Below are positions 22,122 to 31,730 of a DNA stretch of 64,000 nucleotides, piece after piece. This DNA comes from an uncultured Campylobacterales bacterium. Its GTDB lineage: Bacteria > Campylobacterota > Campylobacteria > Campylobacterales > Sulfurimonadaceae. The stretch covers positions 1 to 64,000 of the forward strand of contig CAITKP010000036.1 of assembly GCA_903892995.1 (NCBI GenBank), in the 5' to 3' direction. How positions within the stretch are numbered: the stretch's first letter is position 1; every line of letters begins with the position of its first letter. The notes under the pieces are model-generated. The model saw only the letters and a program-made list of their open reading frames with translations. It was not told where the DNA came from and did not search any database. Both the position numbers and the translations under genes were made by a program.

Positions 22122-23729
22122 CTATTTTTTACTCAATTCAATAACATTTTTGAGCGCTTTTGCAAGAACTTCTACTTTCATGCCTCTTTTTTCCAACACT
22201 TTTACGAACTGTACTGGAATAGTACTTTCTATCGTTCCATCTAACTTCACCAATCTATAGACTATATGATTTGCTAAAGCAAATCTAGCAATCTCTGGTG
22301 GTGCATTTTTTGGATGATCGCTAAAGCGAACAGCATCCACGATATCTTGTCCTAGTTTCCAATAATACATAATATCACTGCTTACAGAAGGTGTAGTCGT
22401 GTGCATAATCTTTTCTTCTGCTATTTGTATTCCCTCAGAAACCATGAGTTTAAAAAACTCATCTTTTTTACCTAAACGCGCTATCTCTTGAGCTATGAGC
22501 AACTGTCCGATATTGCCTAAAATTGCCGTAATAGAAAGAACAGACAGATCAGCAATAGATACTTTTGAATACCATTGCATCATCAAAGTTAAACGTAAAG
22601 CGCCCACAGATGAAAAAATAGTTTCATTACAATTATATGCACTCAAATCGACATTTTTAAACTCGTCAGCCATATGGCTCAAAGCTATGGCTTGAACACG
22701 CTTCATACCAAAAATAGTAACTGCTTGATCGATACTGTTTACCTCTTTTAAACCATATAAAGGATTGTTTGCAGCACGCAGTATTTGTCCTGCAAGTATT
22801 GGACTCTGCTTTACAACTTTTATAAGATCCTTAATTGAGAGTTCTGGATCATTACACACCTGTTGAATCTGTAAAATCGTGCTTGGTAATGGTTTAAGCG
22901 TCGAGATAAAATTTTGTATCTTTTTATTATCAATAAGACATCTTCGAGAAGTAAAATGGGAATCTGTAACGATCAAAAGTTCCCGTGAGAGTTCCTCTAT
23001 GGCAAGTGGAGTTTTTAAAATATGATAAATCTCTTTAAATCCCAATTTTAATGAAGTTTGCTTATCTGTTTTATCTACAACTGCTATAAAAGCTCCATTT
23101 GGAATATATTTTTGATATACAACAGAAGCTTGAACGCAATTTTCTCCTACATTGACAACACAAATATCTGGCATCTCTTCTGCGAGTATTTTTTCCAAAG
23201 CTGCAAAACTTCCCACACCTCTAAAACTTTTTACGACTGAAAGTAGCGCTATCCCTATTTCATTGACACGATCTCTATTTGTATCAAAATAAACAAGAGA
23301 ACGTTTTTTTAGGATTGAAGGAAGAGTTTCGATATTCTCTTCAATATGACCAGCTTCAAAAAGCCATGGATTGGCTTGTGAGAATTTCGATGTTCCATCT
23401 TCCATCTCTTCGCCCCAAATACAATACTGCTCATACACTTTTTCAAACCATTCTATAATACTCTCTTCAGCAGGTGCTGCACACTCTCTAAGCGCACTGA
23501 GCATCTTTTCAGTTTTATCTGCCAAAGCAATAATCTGTTCAAAATGAAAATGGCGACTATTGGCTTTGAGACCATGAAAAATCCGAAAAAGATTATTTAC
23601 AGCTATATCATAATTTTTTGTACCGCTTAAATCAACAATTCCCTTTTTGATCTGCGGTATATTATTGATAAACTGATCTCTAAATATCTCGTAAATCTCA
23701 TAATCTTCATCATCAACATGTATCATCAA
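22122..23729 (-). CDS. Multidomain signalling protein: Hpt-like, degenerate receiver-like, HDOD
   Basis: FRIFHGLKANSRHF (Hpt-like), C-terminal LPPLPSTILQIQQV-type HDOD start (LKPLPSTILQIQQVCNDPELSIKDLIKVVKQSPILAGQILRAANNPLYG). Confidence 0.8.
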   Translation of the reverse strand: MMIHVDDEDYEIYEIFRDQFINNIPQIKKGIVDLSGTKNYDIAVNNLFRIFHGLKANSRHFHFEQIIALADKTEKMLSALRECAAPAEESIIEWFEKVYEQYCIWGEEMEDGTSKFSQANPWLFEAGHIEENIETLPSILKKRSLVYFDTNRDRVNEIGIALLSVVKSFRGVGSFAALEKILAEEMPDICVVNVGENCVQASVVYQKYIPNGAFIAVVDKTDKQTSLKLGFKEIYHILKTPLAIEELSRELLIVTDSHFTSRRCLIDNKKIQNFISTLKPLPSTILQIQQVCNDPELSIKDLIKVVKQSPILAGQILRAANNPLYGLKEVNSIDQAVTIFGMKRVQAIALSHMADEFKNVDLSAYNCNETIFSSVGALRLTLMMQWYSKVSIADLSVLSITAILGNIGQLLIAQEIARLGKKDEFFKLMVSEGIQIAEEKIMHTTTPSVSSDIMYYWKLGQDIVDAVRFSDHPKNAPPEIARFALANHIVYRLVKLDGTIESTIPVQFVKVLEKRGMKVEVLAKALKNVIELSKK

Positions 23730-23738
23730 AATAGCCTT

Positions 23739-24833
23739 TTAAAAAAATTCCAAGACCTCAGCCTCAGTCCTTTTGTGCTCTCTTACTTTAAATATCATCT
23801 CAAGCTCTAAACATGTATTTGCAAAAGAAGCATCAAAATAATGGATATTTTCTGTTCTCTTAGATATAAATACCATATCTATCCACTTATCAAAATCCTC
23901 AAGCATCGAAACCAAGATATCTATAAAAAGCTCACGTTTTTCTCTATCTTGAAGCTCTGAATTATCTAGTTTTTCAATAAAACGGATCAAGTTTGTCGCA
24001 GCATTTGCAGCAATAGGAAAGACTCCAAGAACATTGATAGTTCGCACAAGTTCTCTAATCCCTTCCAATACATCCATTAAAGCAATGCGCAGTGCAGGAA
24101 TATTTCCATCTTCAACAGAACAGAGTGCGAACTCTAAGTCAGAAATCTGCTCTTGAAATATCTCTATACGCTCTTTTCCTATAATATCTAAACTCTCAAC
24201 ATCCACATGTTCCATATCATTGACACTATTACGGATCATATATTTCTCTTCAAGTGTTGGTGATTTAGTTGTTTGGGATTTTTGCGCTTCAGATTTATTG
24301 AGCTTTGGAGTACGCGTATGTACTTCGCCTCTTTGTTTTAACTCTGCACTTTTTCTTGCGATATTTTCTTTTGCCATACATTCAAGCTGCTCAACATAAT
24401 GCTCTAAAAGTTTTTTCTCATTGATATAATGCAGTGTTCGATGAAGCACCTTCATGGTTAATTCTTGATTATATGGTTTTGGCAAAATTGCATCTACCCC
24501 ATTTAACATGTAGTTGTGCATAAGGTTATAATCCGCTTCACTTGTTATAACAATGATTCTAACCCCAAAATCTCTTTCGCGAACTTTTTGAACTAACTCC
24601 ATTCCATTCATAACTGGCATATAGTTGTCTGTAATGATAAGATCAACTGGTTTTATTTTAGGATCACAAATGTAATCATACGCGTCAGAACCGTTATTTT
24701 TAATGGTAAAAGTTTCAAAAATTCCATCAAACATACGACGATAGAATGCCTGCATTACAAGATCATCCTCTGCTATTAACAGATGGATATTACGTCCATA
24801 CTCTTTAATCATCTGCATCATAGTTGTTTCCAT
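23739..24833 (-). CDS. Response regulator with C-terminal helical region
   Basis: LLIAEDDLVMQAFYRRMF...DLIITDNYMPVMNGMELV..ILPKPY receiver. Confidence 0.88.
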   Translation of the reverse strand: METTMMQMIKEYGRNIHLLIAEDDLVMQAFYRRMFDGIFETFTIKNNGSDAYDYICDPKIKPVDLIITDNYMPVMNGMELVQKVRERDFGVRIIVITSEADYNLMHNYMLNGVDAILPKPYNQELTMKVLHRTLHYINEKKLLEHYVEQLECMAKENIARKSAELKQRGEVHTRTPKLNKSEAQKSQTTKSPTLEEKYMIRNSVNDMEHVDVESLDIIGKERIEIFQEQISDLEFALCSVEDGNIPALRIALMDVLEGIRELVRTINVLGVFPIAANAATNLIRFIEKLDNSELQDREKRELFIDILVSMLEDFDKWIDMVFISKRTENIHYFDASFANTCLELEMIFKVREHKRTEAEVLEFF

Positions 24834-24844
24834 TTTCTACTCCT

Positions 24845-25879
24845 TTAAATTATCTCGTTAATAGTTTTTGCAACATCATCAATAACAAGCTCCGCTTCCA
24901 CAGCTTCCATCTCTTTTGCAACTCTTGGCATTCCATATACAATAGCCGTTTTTTCACTCTCTCCAAAAGTCTTTGATCCTGCATCTTTCATCATTTTTAA
25001 GCCTGCAGCACCATCACTTCCCATACCTGTAAGGATATACCCCTGAGCATTGGCAAAAGCAGTTTTTGCGATAGATTTAAACAAAACTGTAACACTTGGC
25101 TTATGAGAATTCACTTTAGGAAAATCTTTCAACCTGATCTTATAAAGATCCCCTATTTTATACACTTCCATGTGAATACCACCTGGAGCGATCAAAACCT
25201 GTCCATCTTTTATGGTATCCTCATTTTGAGCTTCTTTGATATAACTAAAAGGAGCAATTTGATTTAAACGTCTTGCAAAAGAAGCTGTAAAACCCACAGG
25301 CATATGTTGTGTTACAACCACACCAGCATGATCTTTTTTAAGTCCGCTGACAACTTTTTCAAGTGCTTGCACTCCACCGGTTGAAGCACCAATCGCTGCA
25401 AACTTTTTGCTTGCCCTGAGAGATGCAGTATCTTTCACATATTTCACCACTGGAGGCTCTATATGTTGTACAACACGGACATGCGCTTTGATGGCTGCTT
25501 GAATCTTTAGGGTGAGTTCCTCTTGATATTCTGAAAAAAATGCATCGAGATTGACTCGAGGTTTTTCTATAATATCCACAGCACCATAACGAAGCGCATC
25601 AATAGCAGCATCGGAACCCTCTGCTACAAGTGTGGAGCATATGATGACTGGTATGGCTTTTTGTTCAGAAAGTTTCTTTAAAAAAGTGATTCCATCCATT
25701 TTTGGCATCTCAATATCCAAAATAAATAGATCAGGTAGTCCTACTCTTTTAAACTCTTCAATCGCATCAACTGGATTACTCGCTTCTCCAAGAAGTTCAA
25801 CACCAGCGATCTTATCGATCAGCTTTGCGAAACCACGACGTACAGCGATGGAATCATCTATTATCATTACTCTAATCAT
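24845..25879 (-). CDS. cheB: Chemotaxis protein-glutamate methylesterase
   Basis: Receiver (IDDSIAVRRGFA..LDIEMPKMDG) plus CheB catalytic domain (IGASTGGVQALE, TQHMPVGFTASFA, TGMGSDGAAGL); internal start MIRVMIIDDS preferred over ORF start 25978. Confidence 0.94.
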   Translation of the reverse strand: MIRVMIIDDSIAVRRGFAKLIDKIAGVELLGEASNPVDAIEEFKRVGLPDLFILDIEMPKMDGITFLKKLSEQKAIPVIICSTLVAEGSDAAIDALRYGAVDIIEKPRVNLDAFFSEYQEELTLKIQAAIKAHVRVVQHIEPPVVKYVKDTASLRASKKFAAIGASTGGVQALEKVVSGLKKDHAGVVVTQHMPVGFTASFARRLNQIAPFSYIKEAQNEDTIKDGQVLIAPGGIHMEVYKIGDLYKIRLKDFPKVNSHKPSVTVLFKSIAKTAFANAQGYILTGMGSDGAAGLKMMKDAGSKTFGESEKTAIVYGMPRVAKEMEAVEAELVIDDVAKTINEII

Positions 25880-26777
25880 TAAAAAATTCCAAATCACTTG
25901 GAGATTCTTTTCTACTATAAAGATGATTGACCATAAACTGTATCGTATCTTGCAATGAGTGTTCAAACACATACACATCAGAAAAGATACGTTTTATAAA
26001 AAAGTTTTCTAAATAATTTTGAATATCTTTGATAATCTCAACCAAAAAGTCAAATCCTTCCAAAGTTGAAAGATCAACATCCTCAAAACTATAACTTCGT
26101 AAGAAGCCGCTCATCTCATCAAATATAGGGGTAAGGTGTGCAGTGTAATGGTGATATCCAAAGATTTTACTAACAAGCTCCAACTCTTCTGCAATTTCAT
26201 AAAAAAATGTAGATCCAAGCTCTCCACTTTGTAGTCTTTGAATCAAACCAGAGAATCTTTCAGAAATGATTTTGATCTCCTCTGTATATGTATCAAGATA
26301 GCTTTCAATTCCTGTATCATCCATAAACTTTTTATGGGTGTTAAGCGTGTGTGACATCTCATAAATCATCAGCTTTGCTGCTAGAGCGATACTAAGTTTT
26401 CGGCAAAGATCTTCTGGCTCAAATGGCATAGAAAGTATTGTATCTGCAAGATTCATAATATGCTTACATGTAAGAGTTTCTCGCTCCTCTAATATCACTG
26501 TAATAACAATATTTGGATCATATTTTGTGATCTCATTGCATATCTCTAAGACGTTTTTTGGAGTCTCTGAGTAGATAAGTACCATATCAATATTCATACT
26601 CACAAGCATATGAGAAACACCCTCTATACTTATCTCGTTGATGTTGTTATATCGGTAAGATTCAAAAAGGTCCAAGGTGCTTTTATGTTCTTTTAATAGT
26701 AATCCATCATCATACACAAGCAAATTTCTTGTTTTAGCCAAAAGCGATAAAAAATTTTTATATTCATATTTTCTCAT
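25872..26777 (-). CDS. Chemosensory-cluster protein, possible degenerate receiver plus helical domain
   Basis: 301 aa between cheR and cheB with overlapping starts/stops. Confidence 0.65.
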   Translation of the reverse strand: MRKYEYKNFLSLLAKTRNLLVYDDGLLLKEHKSTLDLFESYRYNNINEISIEGVSHMLVSMNIDMVLIYSETPKNVLEICNEITKYDPNIVITVILEERETLTCKHIMNLADTILSMPFEPEDLCRKLSIALAAKLMIYEMSHTLNTHKKFMDDTGIESYLDTYTEEIKIISERFSGLIQRLQSGELGSTFFYEIAEELELVSKIFGYHHYTAHLTPIFDEMSGFLRSYSFEDVDLSTLEGFDFLVEIIKDIQNYLENFFIKRIFSDVYVFEHSLQDTIQFMVNHLYSRKESPSDLEFFND

Positions 26778-27589
26778 AAAGTAACCTTTTGATAGATTGA
26801 GCTGTCCACCTGTTTTAGCATTGGATTTGCGATATTACGCAAATTTTCAGTTAAAGAGATAATGAGATAACCGCCCTCTTTAAGATTTGCAACCACATTG
26901 GCAACAACCAAAGATTTCACTTCATCATTGAAGTAGATCAAGACATTACGCAAAAATATAATGTCAAACATTCCAAAACGAGTCTGTTTATCTAAAAGAT
27001 TTGCTTGAGCAAAACTTACATTTTGCTGCAAAGTAGGATCGATCAAAAACTGCTTATCATGCTGATTTTTTCCCTTAAGGCAGTAGCGCTGTTTATAAGA
27101 TGCCGGTATTTTTTCAACCCAAGGCAGTGGATAACATCCTGCTTGCGCAATCTTTAAAACTTCACTATTGACATCTGTTCCAACAACTTCATATCTTGAT
27201 CTGCCCAGTACACTTTCCATAATCATTGCAATAGAATATGCCTCAGCTCCAAGTGAAGCAGCAGCACTCCAGACTCTTACAAATCGATCTTGACTCATCT
27301 GCTCTAAATGGCGTTGTAAAAAATCAAAGTGCAACTGTTCCCTAAAAAAGTAAGTCTCATTTGTCGTAATCTGATTTACCATCTCTGCAGCTTCATCGCG
27401 GTTAAACTGAACAATACGGATATAATCACTAAATTTACTCAATCCATAAAATGCCAAACGTTTATTGAGTCGATTTATAACAAGACTTTTTTTAGTTTCA
27501 TCAAGTGTGATACCAACTAGTTTAAAAACAAGTTTTTGAATAAGAATAAACTCAGCATCAGTCAAAATAATTTCATTTAGTATCTTCAT
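26774..27589 (-). CDS. cheR: Chemotaxis protein methyltransferase
   Basis: TTNETYFFREQLHFDFL; RVWSAAASLGAEAYSIAM; IIFLRNVLIYFN. Confidence 0.94.
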   Translation of the reverse strand: MKILNEIILTDAEFILIQKLVFKLVGITLDETKKSLVINRLNKRLAFYGLSKFSDYIRIVQFNRDEAAEMVNQITTNETYFFREQLHFDFLQRHLEQMSQDRFVRVWSAAASLGAEAYSIAMIMESVLGRSRYEVVGTDVNSEVLKIAQAGCYPLPWVEKIPASYKQRYCLKGKNQHDKQFLIDPTLQQNVSFAQANLLDKQTRFGMFDIIFLRNVLIYFNDEVKSLVVANVVANLKEGGYLIISLTENLRNIANPMLKQVDSSIYQKVTL

Positions 27590-28512
27590 AACATATACTC
27601 CCTAATCGAAGATTCTATAGTTTTAAAATCAACTTTTCCAATTATCTTGGAAACATTTTTTGAGTATAAAGTGTCACTTATTGAAGAGTTTGCCATATTT
27701 GTATGGACAATGATGGGAATATTGAGATATTTTTTCTCTTCTTTAAGTGCATTTATCACATCGATGCCTGTTTTTTTTGGCATCTCAATATCAAGTAAAA
27801 AGATACCGATATCCTCGACATCAATAGCTTCAAGAAATAAAAGAAGCTCCTCTCCATCTTCAAAAATCTTAAAATTCACCCCTAGTCTCTCAAAACTATC
27901 ATACGCCATTTTACGCACCAAGCGACTATCATCAGCAAATAAAACTAATTTTCTACTCTCAAGAGGCCTACATGTAAGCGTATTTGAGATGCTATTTTCT
28001 CCATAAAGATCAAACAAAAGTTTATCAGTATCAAAGATCGTACATAAATAGGTATTTTTTCCAAGAGTAATAGAAGCCACAAAAGTTGTTAATTCGTTAC
28101 TTTTAGAACTGCTTTGCATCTGGCTTGGCATAATCGAAACAATATCAACCACCTGTTTTACAATGAGTCCTATATATTGAGCAGAAAAATAACAAAAAAT
28201 AAGAATTTCATAGAGATTTTCATCTATCTTTTCATTTAAAAACCAATCATCAAAACAGACTAAAGATGTCATATGCGAACGTACATCTGCGATCCCTTTG
28301 ATGAGTTTATTTGTATTATTATGTACGAGATTTTCTTTGTTATAAACAAATAGTTCTTCAACTTTTGCTACATTAATAGCGTAATACTCTTTATTTGAAC
28401 CCTCAAAAACAATATACTGATTTGTCACATCAGCACTACTGCTGACAAGTTTTATCAGATCTATCTCATCTTCATCTAAATAATCATCTTCAAAATCGAT
28501 TGATAGGTTCAT
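27586..28512 (-). CDS. CheV-like protein (CheW domain plus receiver)
   Basis: N-terminal CheW-like domain; C-terminal LLDIEMPKKTGIDVINALKEE receiver. Confidence 0.85.
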   Translation of the reverse strand: MNLSIDFEDDYLDEDEIDLIKLVSSSADVTNQYIVFEGSNKEYYAINVAKVEELFVYNKENLVHNNTNKLIKGIADVRSHMTSLVCFDDWFLNEKIDENLYEILIFCYFSAQYIGLIVKQVVDIVSIMPSQMQSSSKSNELTTFVASITLGKNTYLCTIFDTDKLLFDLYGENSISNTLTCRPLESRKLVLFADDSRLVRKMAYDSFERLGVNFKIFEDGEELLLFLEAIDVEDIGIFLLDIEMPKKTGIDVINALKEEKKYLNIPIIVHTNMANSSISDTLYSKNVSKIIGKVDFKTIESSIREYML

Positions 28513-28514
28513 CT

Positions 28515-29018
28515 TTATTCCTCTCTTTGACTTAAGAGTTCAATATCTACAATGCTTTGCAAATCTAAAACTGGGATAAAATCATTGTTATATAAAACCA
28601 TCGATGCTACATATTTGGAATCTATTGGTAAGCCAAAACTAGGAACTTCTTGAAACTCTTGAACCTCAAATACTTCAACTTCATACACTTCATCTACGAC
28701 CAAACCAACTTTATAGTTCATATCTTGCAAATCTTTGTTGACAATCACTAAGGCGCTTTTTCTTGTATCTATATAATCAATATCCATTAAATATTTACTC
28801 AAGTCCAAAACACCAATGATTGAACCACGAATATTACAAACACCCTTAATACTAGGTCTCATCCAAGGTACTTTTGTAATTTGTGGCAATTCAACAATCT
28901 CTGAAATATAATTTGCCCCAAAGGCAAAAAGATACGATTGTAGATAAAAAAGAAGGTACTGAGGTCCCTCCTTGATTGCCATCTCATCATCTTCGATTTC
29001 AATTGTTTGCTGCGACAT
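28515..29018 (-). CDS. cheW: CheW-like coupling protein
   Basis: YLFAFGANYISEIVELPQITKVPWMRPSIKGVCNIRGSIIGVLDLSKYL. Confidence 0.92.
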   Translation of the reverse strand: MSQQTIEIEDDEMAIKEGPQYLLFYLQSYLFAFGANYISEIVELPQITKVPWMRPSIKGVCNIRGSIIGVLDLSKYLMDIDYIDTRKSALVIVNKDLQDMNYKVGLVVDEVYEVEVFEVQEFQEVPSFGLPIDSKYVASMVLYNNDFIPVLDLQSIVDIELLSQREE

Positions 29019-29026
29019 ACAAATCC

Positions 29027-30847
29027 CTAAAAGCGTTCAAAATTTCGTAAATCAAGCTCTGCATTTTCTTGATTTCCAATTGTATAATCTTTAGAAGTTC
29101 TACTCATATCACTTTTGACTTTCACAGAGGGATTTATGTTATCAGCATTAAGTTTAAAAAACTTCATCATATCTGTGAGTGATGATGCTTGACCATTAAG
29201 CTCTTCTGCGATTGTTGCAAGCTGTTGTGATGAAGAAGAATTTTCCTGAGTCACTTGGTCAAGTTGATTCATTGCAATGGAGATCTGCTCAACACCAACT
29301 GCTTGCTCACTCGCTGCGGCTGTTATATCACGCACAAGTTTTGCAGTCTCTTCGATTTTTGGCAAGGCTGTTGAGATCAATTGGCCCGCTTCTTCGGAAA
29401 TAGAAACACTGTCAAATGTGATTTTACTAATCTCTTGCGCTGCGACTTGAGAGCGTTTTGCAAGTTTTCGCACTTCTGCTGCAACAACAGCGAACCCTTT
29501 ACCATGTTCACCCGCGCGAGCGGCTTCGATAGCAGCATTAAGTGCCAAAAGATTTGTCTGATAAACAATATCTTCAATCACTTTGATTCTTTGTGAGATA
29601 TCATGCATCGCTGTAACTGTCTTACTAACAGCTTCCCCACCTTTTTGCGCCATATCAGAAGCTTCTGAAGCTAAGGTATTTGTCAACTTTGCATTTTGCG
29701 CAGTTTCAGATACTGAACCACTCATTTCCTCAATTGAACTTGTTGTCTCTTCGATAGAGGAAGCCTGAGTCTCTGCGCCTGAAGAGATAGAGTTGGAAGA
29801 TCCACTCACTTCACTAGAAGCGATACTAATCTCATTTGCACTCATAACAATTTGTGTAATAATCTCTGAAAGAGAATCTACAAAAGAGTTTATAGAGCTT
29901 TTGATCTCATTGAGTTCACCTGGCATCTCTAATGTGATTTTCTTCGTAAGATTTCCATTTTGCATCTCTTTGAGTGTATCACTCATTTCAACAATCATCT
30001 CTTTGAGTGTTACAATAAAACTATTGGTAGAATCTTTGATAGCACTCATATCACCTGGTAGATCGATATCGATTTTTTCAGAGAGCCTTCCGTTGCTGAG
30101 TTCGCTCATAACTCTACTTAACTCTACAATCGAGCTTTGCATCATAGATGCTAAATTATTGACCGATTCTGCAATTACAGAATAATCACCAACATATTTT
30201 GTTTCGATTTTTGCACTGAAATTTCCATAGCTTAATTGAACAAGATTTTCAGTTGCTTCTTGCAATACGCTTACAACAGCATCCATTGTATCGTTAAGCC
30301 CTGAGCAGATTGCAGCATATTCGCCTGTATATTTAGAGGGATCTAAACGCACTGATAAATTTCCCTGTCGCATCGCCGTTGTTGCAAGTCTAGAATCAAC
30401 AGCAAGTTTATGTAAACTCTCTATAACATCATTTACAGATCTTTTTAGTGCGTCGAACTCTCCATGATATGTTGTTGTAACACGTGCCGAAAAATCACCT
30501 TTTACAATTCTTTGCATTACAAATGAAACATCACTTAACACACAAGCGATAAGGTCTACATTGTAATTAAATGCATTACTAAGATTTCCAAATACTCCAT
30601 CATATTTTGTCATGTCAATTCTATTGCTCATGTCACCATCAAAAACAGCCTCATTCATATGAAGAACATCACTACTCAAGTCACTCATTTTCATACGCAT
30701 AAGATTTATTTTTGAAAAAAGTGAAGAAAATTTCGCAGATTCAGGAGAAAATTTTTGTTCTAAATCTCCGGACAATAGCGCATCTATCGCTTTTTCAGCC
30801 AATTCAACATCTCGTATATGTTTCTTTTTGATATTAATTTCGTTCAT
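29027..30847 (-). CDS. Methyl-accepting chemotaxis protein, apparently cytosolic, tandem HAMP-like repeats
   Basis: MCP hairpin tip [43 protein letters not shown]; about seven HAMP-like repeats; no TM segment seen. Confidence 0.92.
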   Translation of the reverse strand: MNEINIKKKHIRDVELAEKAIDALLSGDLEQKFSPESAKFSSLFSKINLMRMKMSDLSSDVLHMNEAVFDGDMSNRIDMTKYDGVFGNLSNAFNYNVDLIACVLSDVSFVMQRIVKGDFSARVTTTYHGEFDALKRSVNDVIESLHKLAVDSRLATTAMRQGNLSVRLDPSKYTGEYAAICSGLNDTMDAVVSVLQEATENLVQLSYGNFSAKIETKYVGDYSVIAESVNNLASMMQSSIVELSRVMSELSNGRLSEKIDIDLPGDMSAIKDSTNSFIVTLKEMIVEMSDTLKEMQNGNLTKKITLEMPGELNEIKSSINSFVDSLSEIITQIVMSANEISIASSEVSGSSNSISSGAETQASSIEETTSSIEEMSGSVSETAQNAKLTNTLASEASDMAQKGGEAVSKTVTAMHDISQRIKVIEDIVYQTNLLALNAAIEAARAGEHGKGFAVVAAEVRKLAKRSQVAAQEISKITFDSVSISEEAGQLISTALPKIEETAKLVRDITAAASEQAVGVEQISIAMNQLDQVTQENSSSSQQLATIAEELNGQASSLTDMMKFFKLNADNINPSVKVKSDMSRTSKDYTIGNQENAELDLRNFERF

Positions 30848-30857
30848 TCTTTATCCC

Positions 30858-31730
30858 TTATTCAATATAAGTATCAACGACGTTTCTAAGTGCGCCAATA
30901 AGTTTGTCTGTGTCTCTGTCCACATCATGTAAAATCCTAATAAGTTCATCTTTTGTCGCACCATCATATGATCTTTCAACATATTCTTTCATTAGTGAAT
31001 GAACATGATTATGATGCTGGTGCATTCTGCCCCAAGATGGGTGATTCGTAAATTCCATCGACTCCAAAGATTTAAGTTTTTTTCCAAAATTACAGCAACA
31101 TGGTTCAACCACTTTGAGATCTTTTTTTCCCAAAGAGATTCCTCTAACAATATTTGTTTTAAAGATAACATGATCAACATAATAACCATCTATATCAATT
31201 TTAAGTGTTTCTGTATCACTTACAGATTTCTCTGTAGAAAGCCTATCCATAAACTGCTCATAACTAAGATTTCTATCTTTTAAGTACTGCAGGAAAAATT
31301 CAAAGCTTTCATCTAGAGTATGCGATTTTTCATATTCCAACAAGACACTATATATTTTAGAAATTTCTTGTTTCGCAAACTCACTTACAGGTCTACGATA
31401 TGATGTATAGTGCCTGATCGTACCATCTGTTGCAACAGGTGCGACATAAGCCTTTACCCAATAATAGTTCCCATCTTTTGTTTTATTTTTAACGTATGCA
31501 GAAATAGGCTTACCACTAGCGATGGTTTCCCATAATAGCTTAAAAATAACTTTTGGCATATCTTTATGACGAACCATATTATGAGGATTCCCGATAAGCT
31601 CTTCCCTTGAAAAGCCCGCTATCTTACAAAATACGTCATTGACATAGGTAATTGCACCCTTTAAATTGGTGATACTTACAATGAGGTCATGCTCATTAAA
31701 CAAAATCTCTTTTTCAGTTATATTACTCAT
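30858..31730 (-). CDS. PAS domain protein with C-terminal CZB-like zinc-binding domain
   Basis: PAS (ITYVNDVFCKIAGFSREELIGNPHNMVRHKDMP) then DHVIFKTNIV..CCCNFGKKL..HPSWGRMHQHHNHVH. Confidence 0.82.
   Translation of the reverse strand: MSNITEKEILFNEHDLIVSITNLKGAITYVNDVFCKIAGFSREELIGNPHNMVRHKDMPKVIFKLLWETIASGKPISAYVKNKTKDGNYYWVKAYVAPVATDGTIRHYTSYRRPVSEFAKQEISKIYSVLLEYEKSHTLDESFEFFLQYLKDRNLSYEQFMDRLSTEKSVSDTETLKIDIDGYYVDHVIFKTNIVRGISLGKKDLKVVEPCCCNFGKKLKSLESMEFTNHPSWGRMHQHHNHVHSLMKEYVERSYDGATKDELIRILHDVDRDTDKLIGALRNVVDTYIE

Noticed and set aside
24505-24520. TTTAACATGTAGTT as a palindrome copy
   Set aside because: Core present but flanks diverge by more than one base; likely chance.
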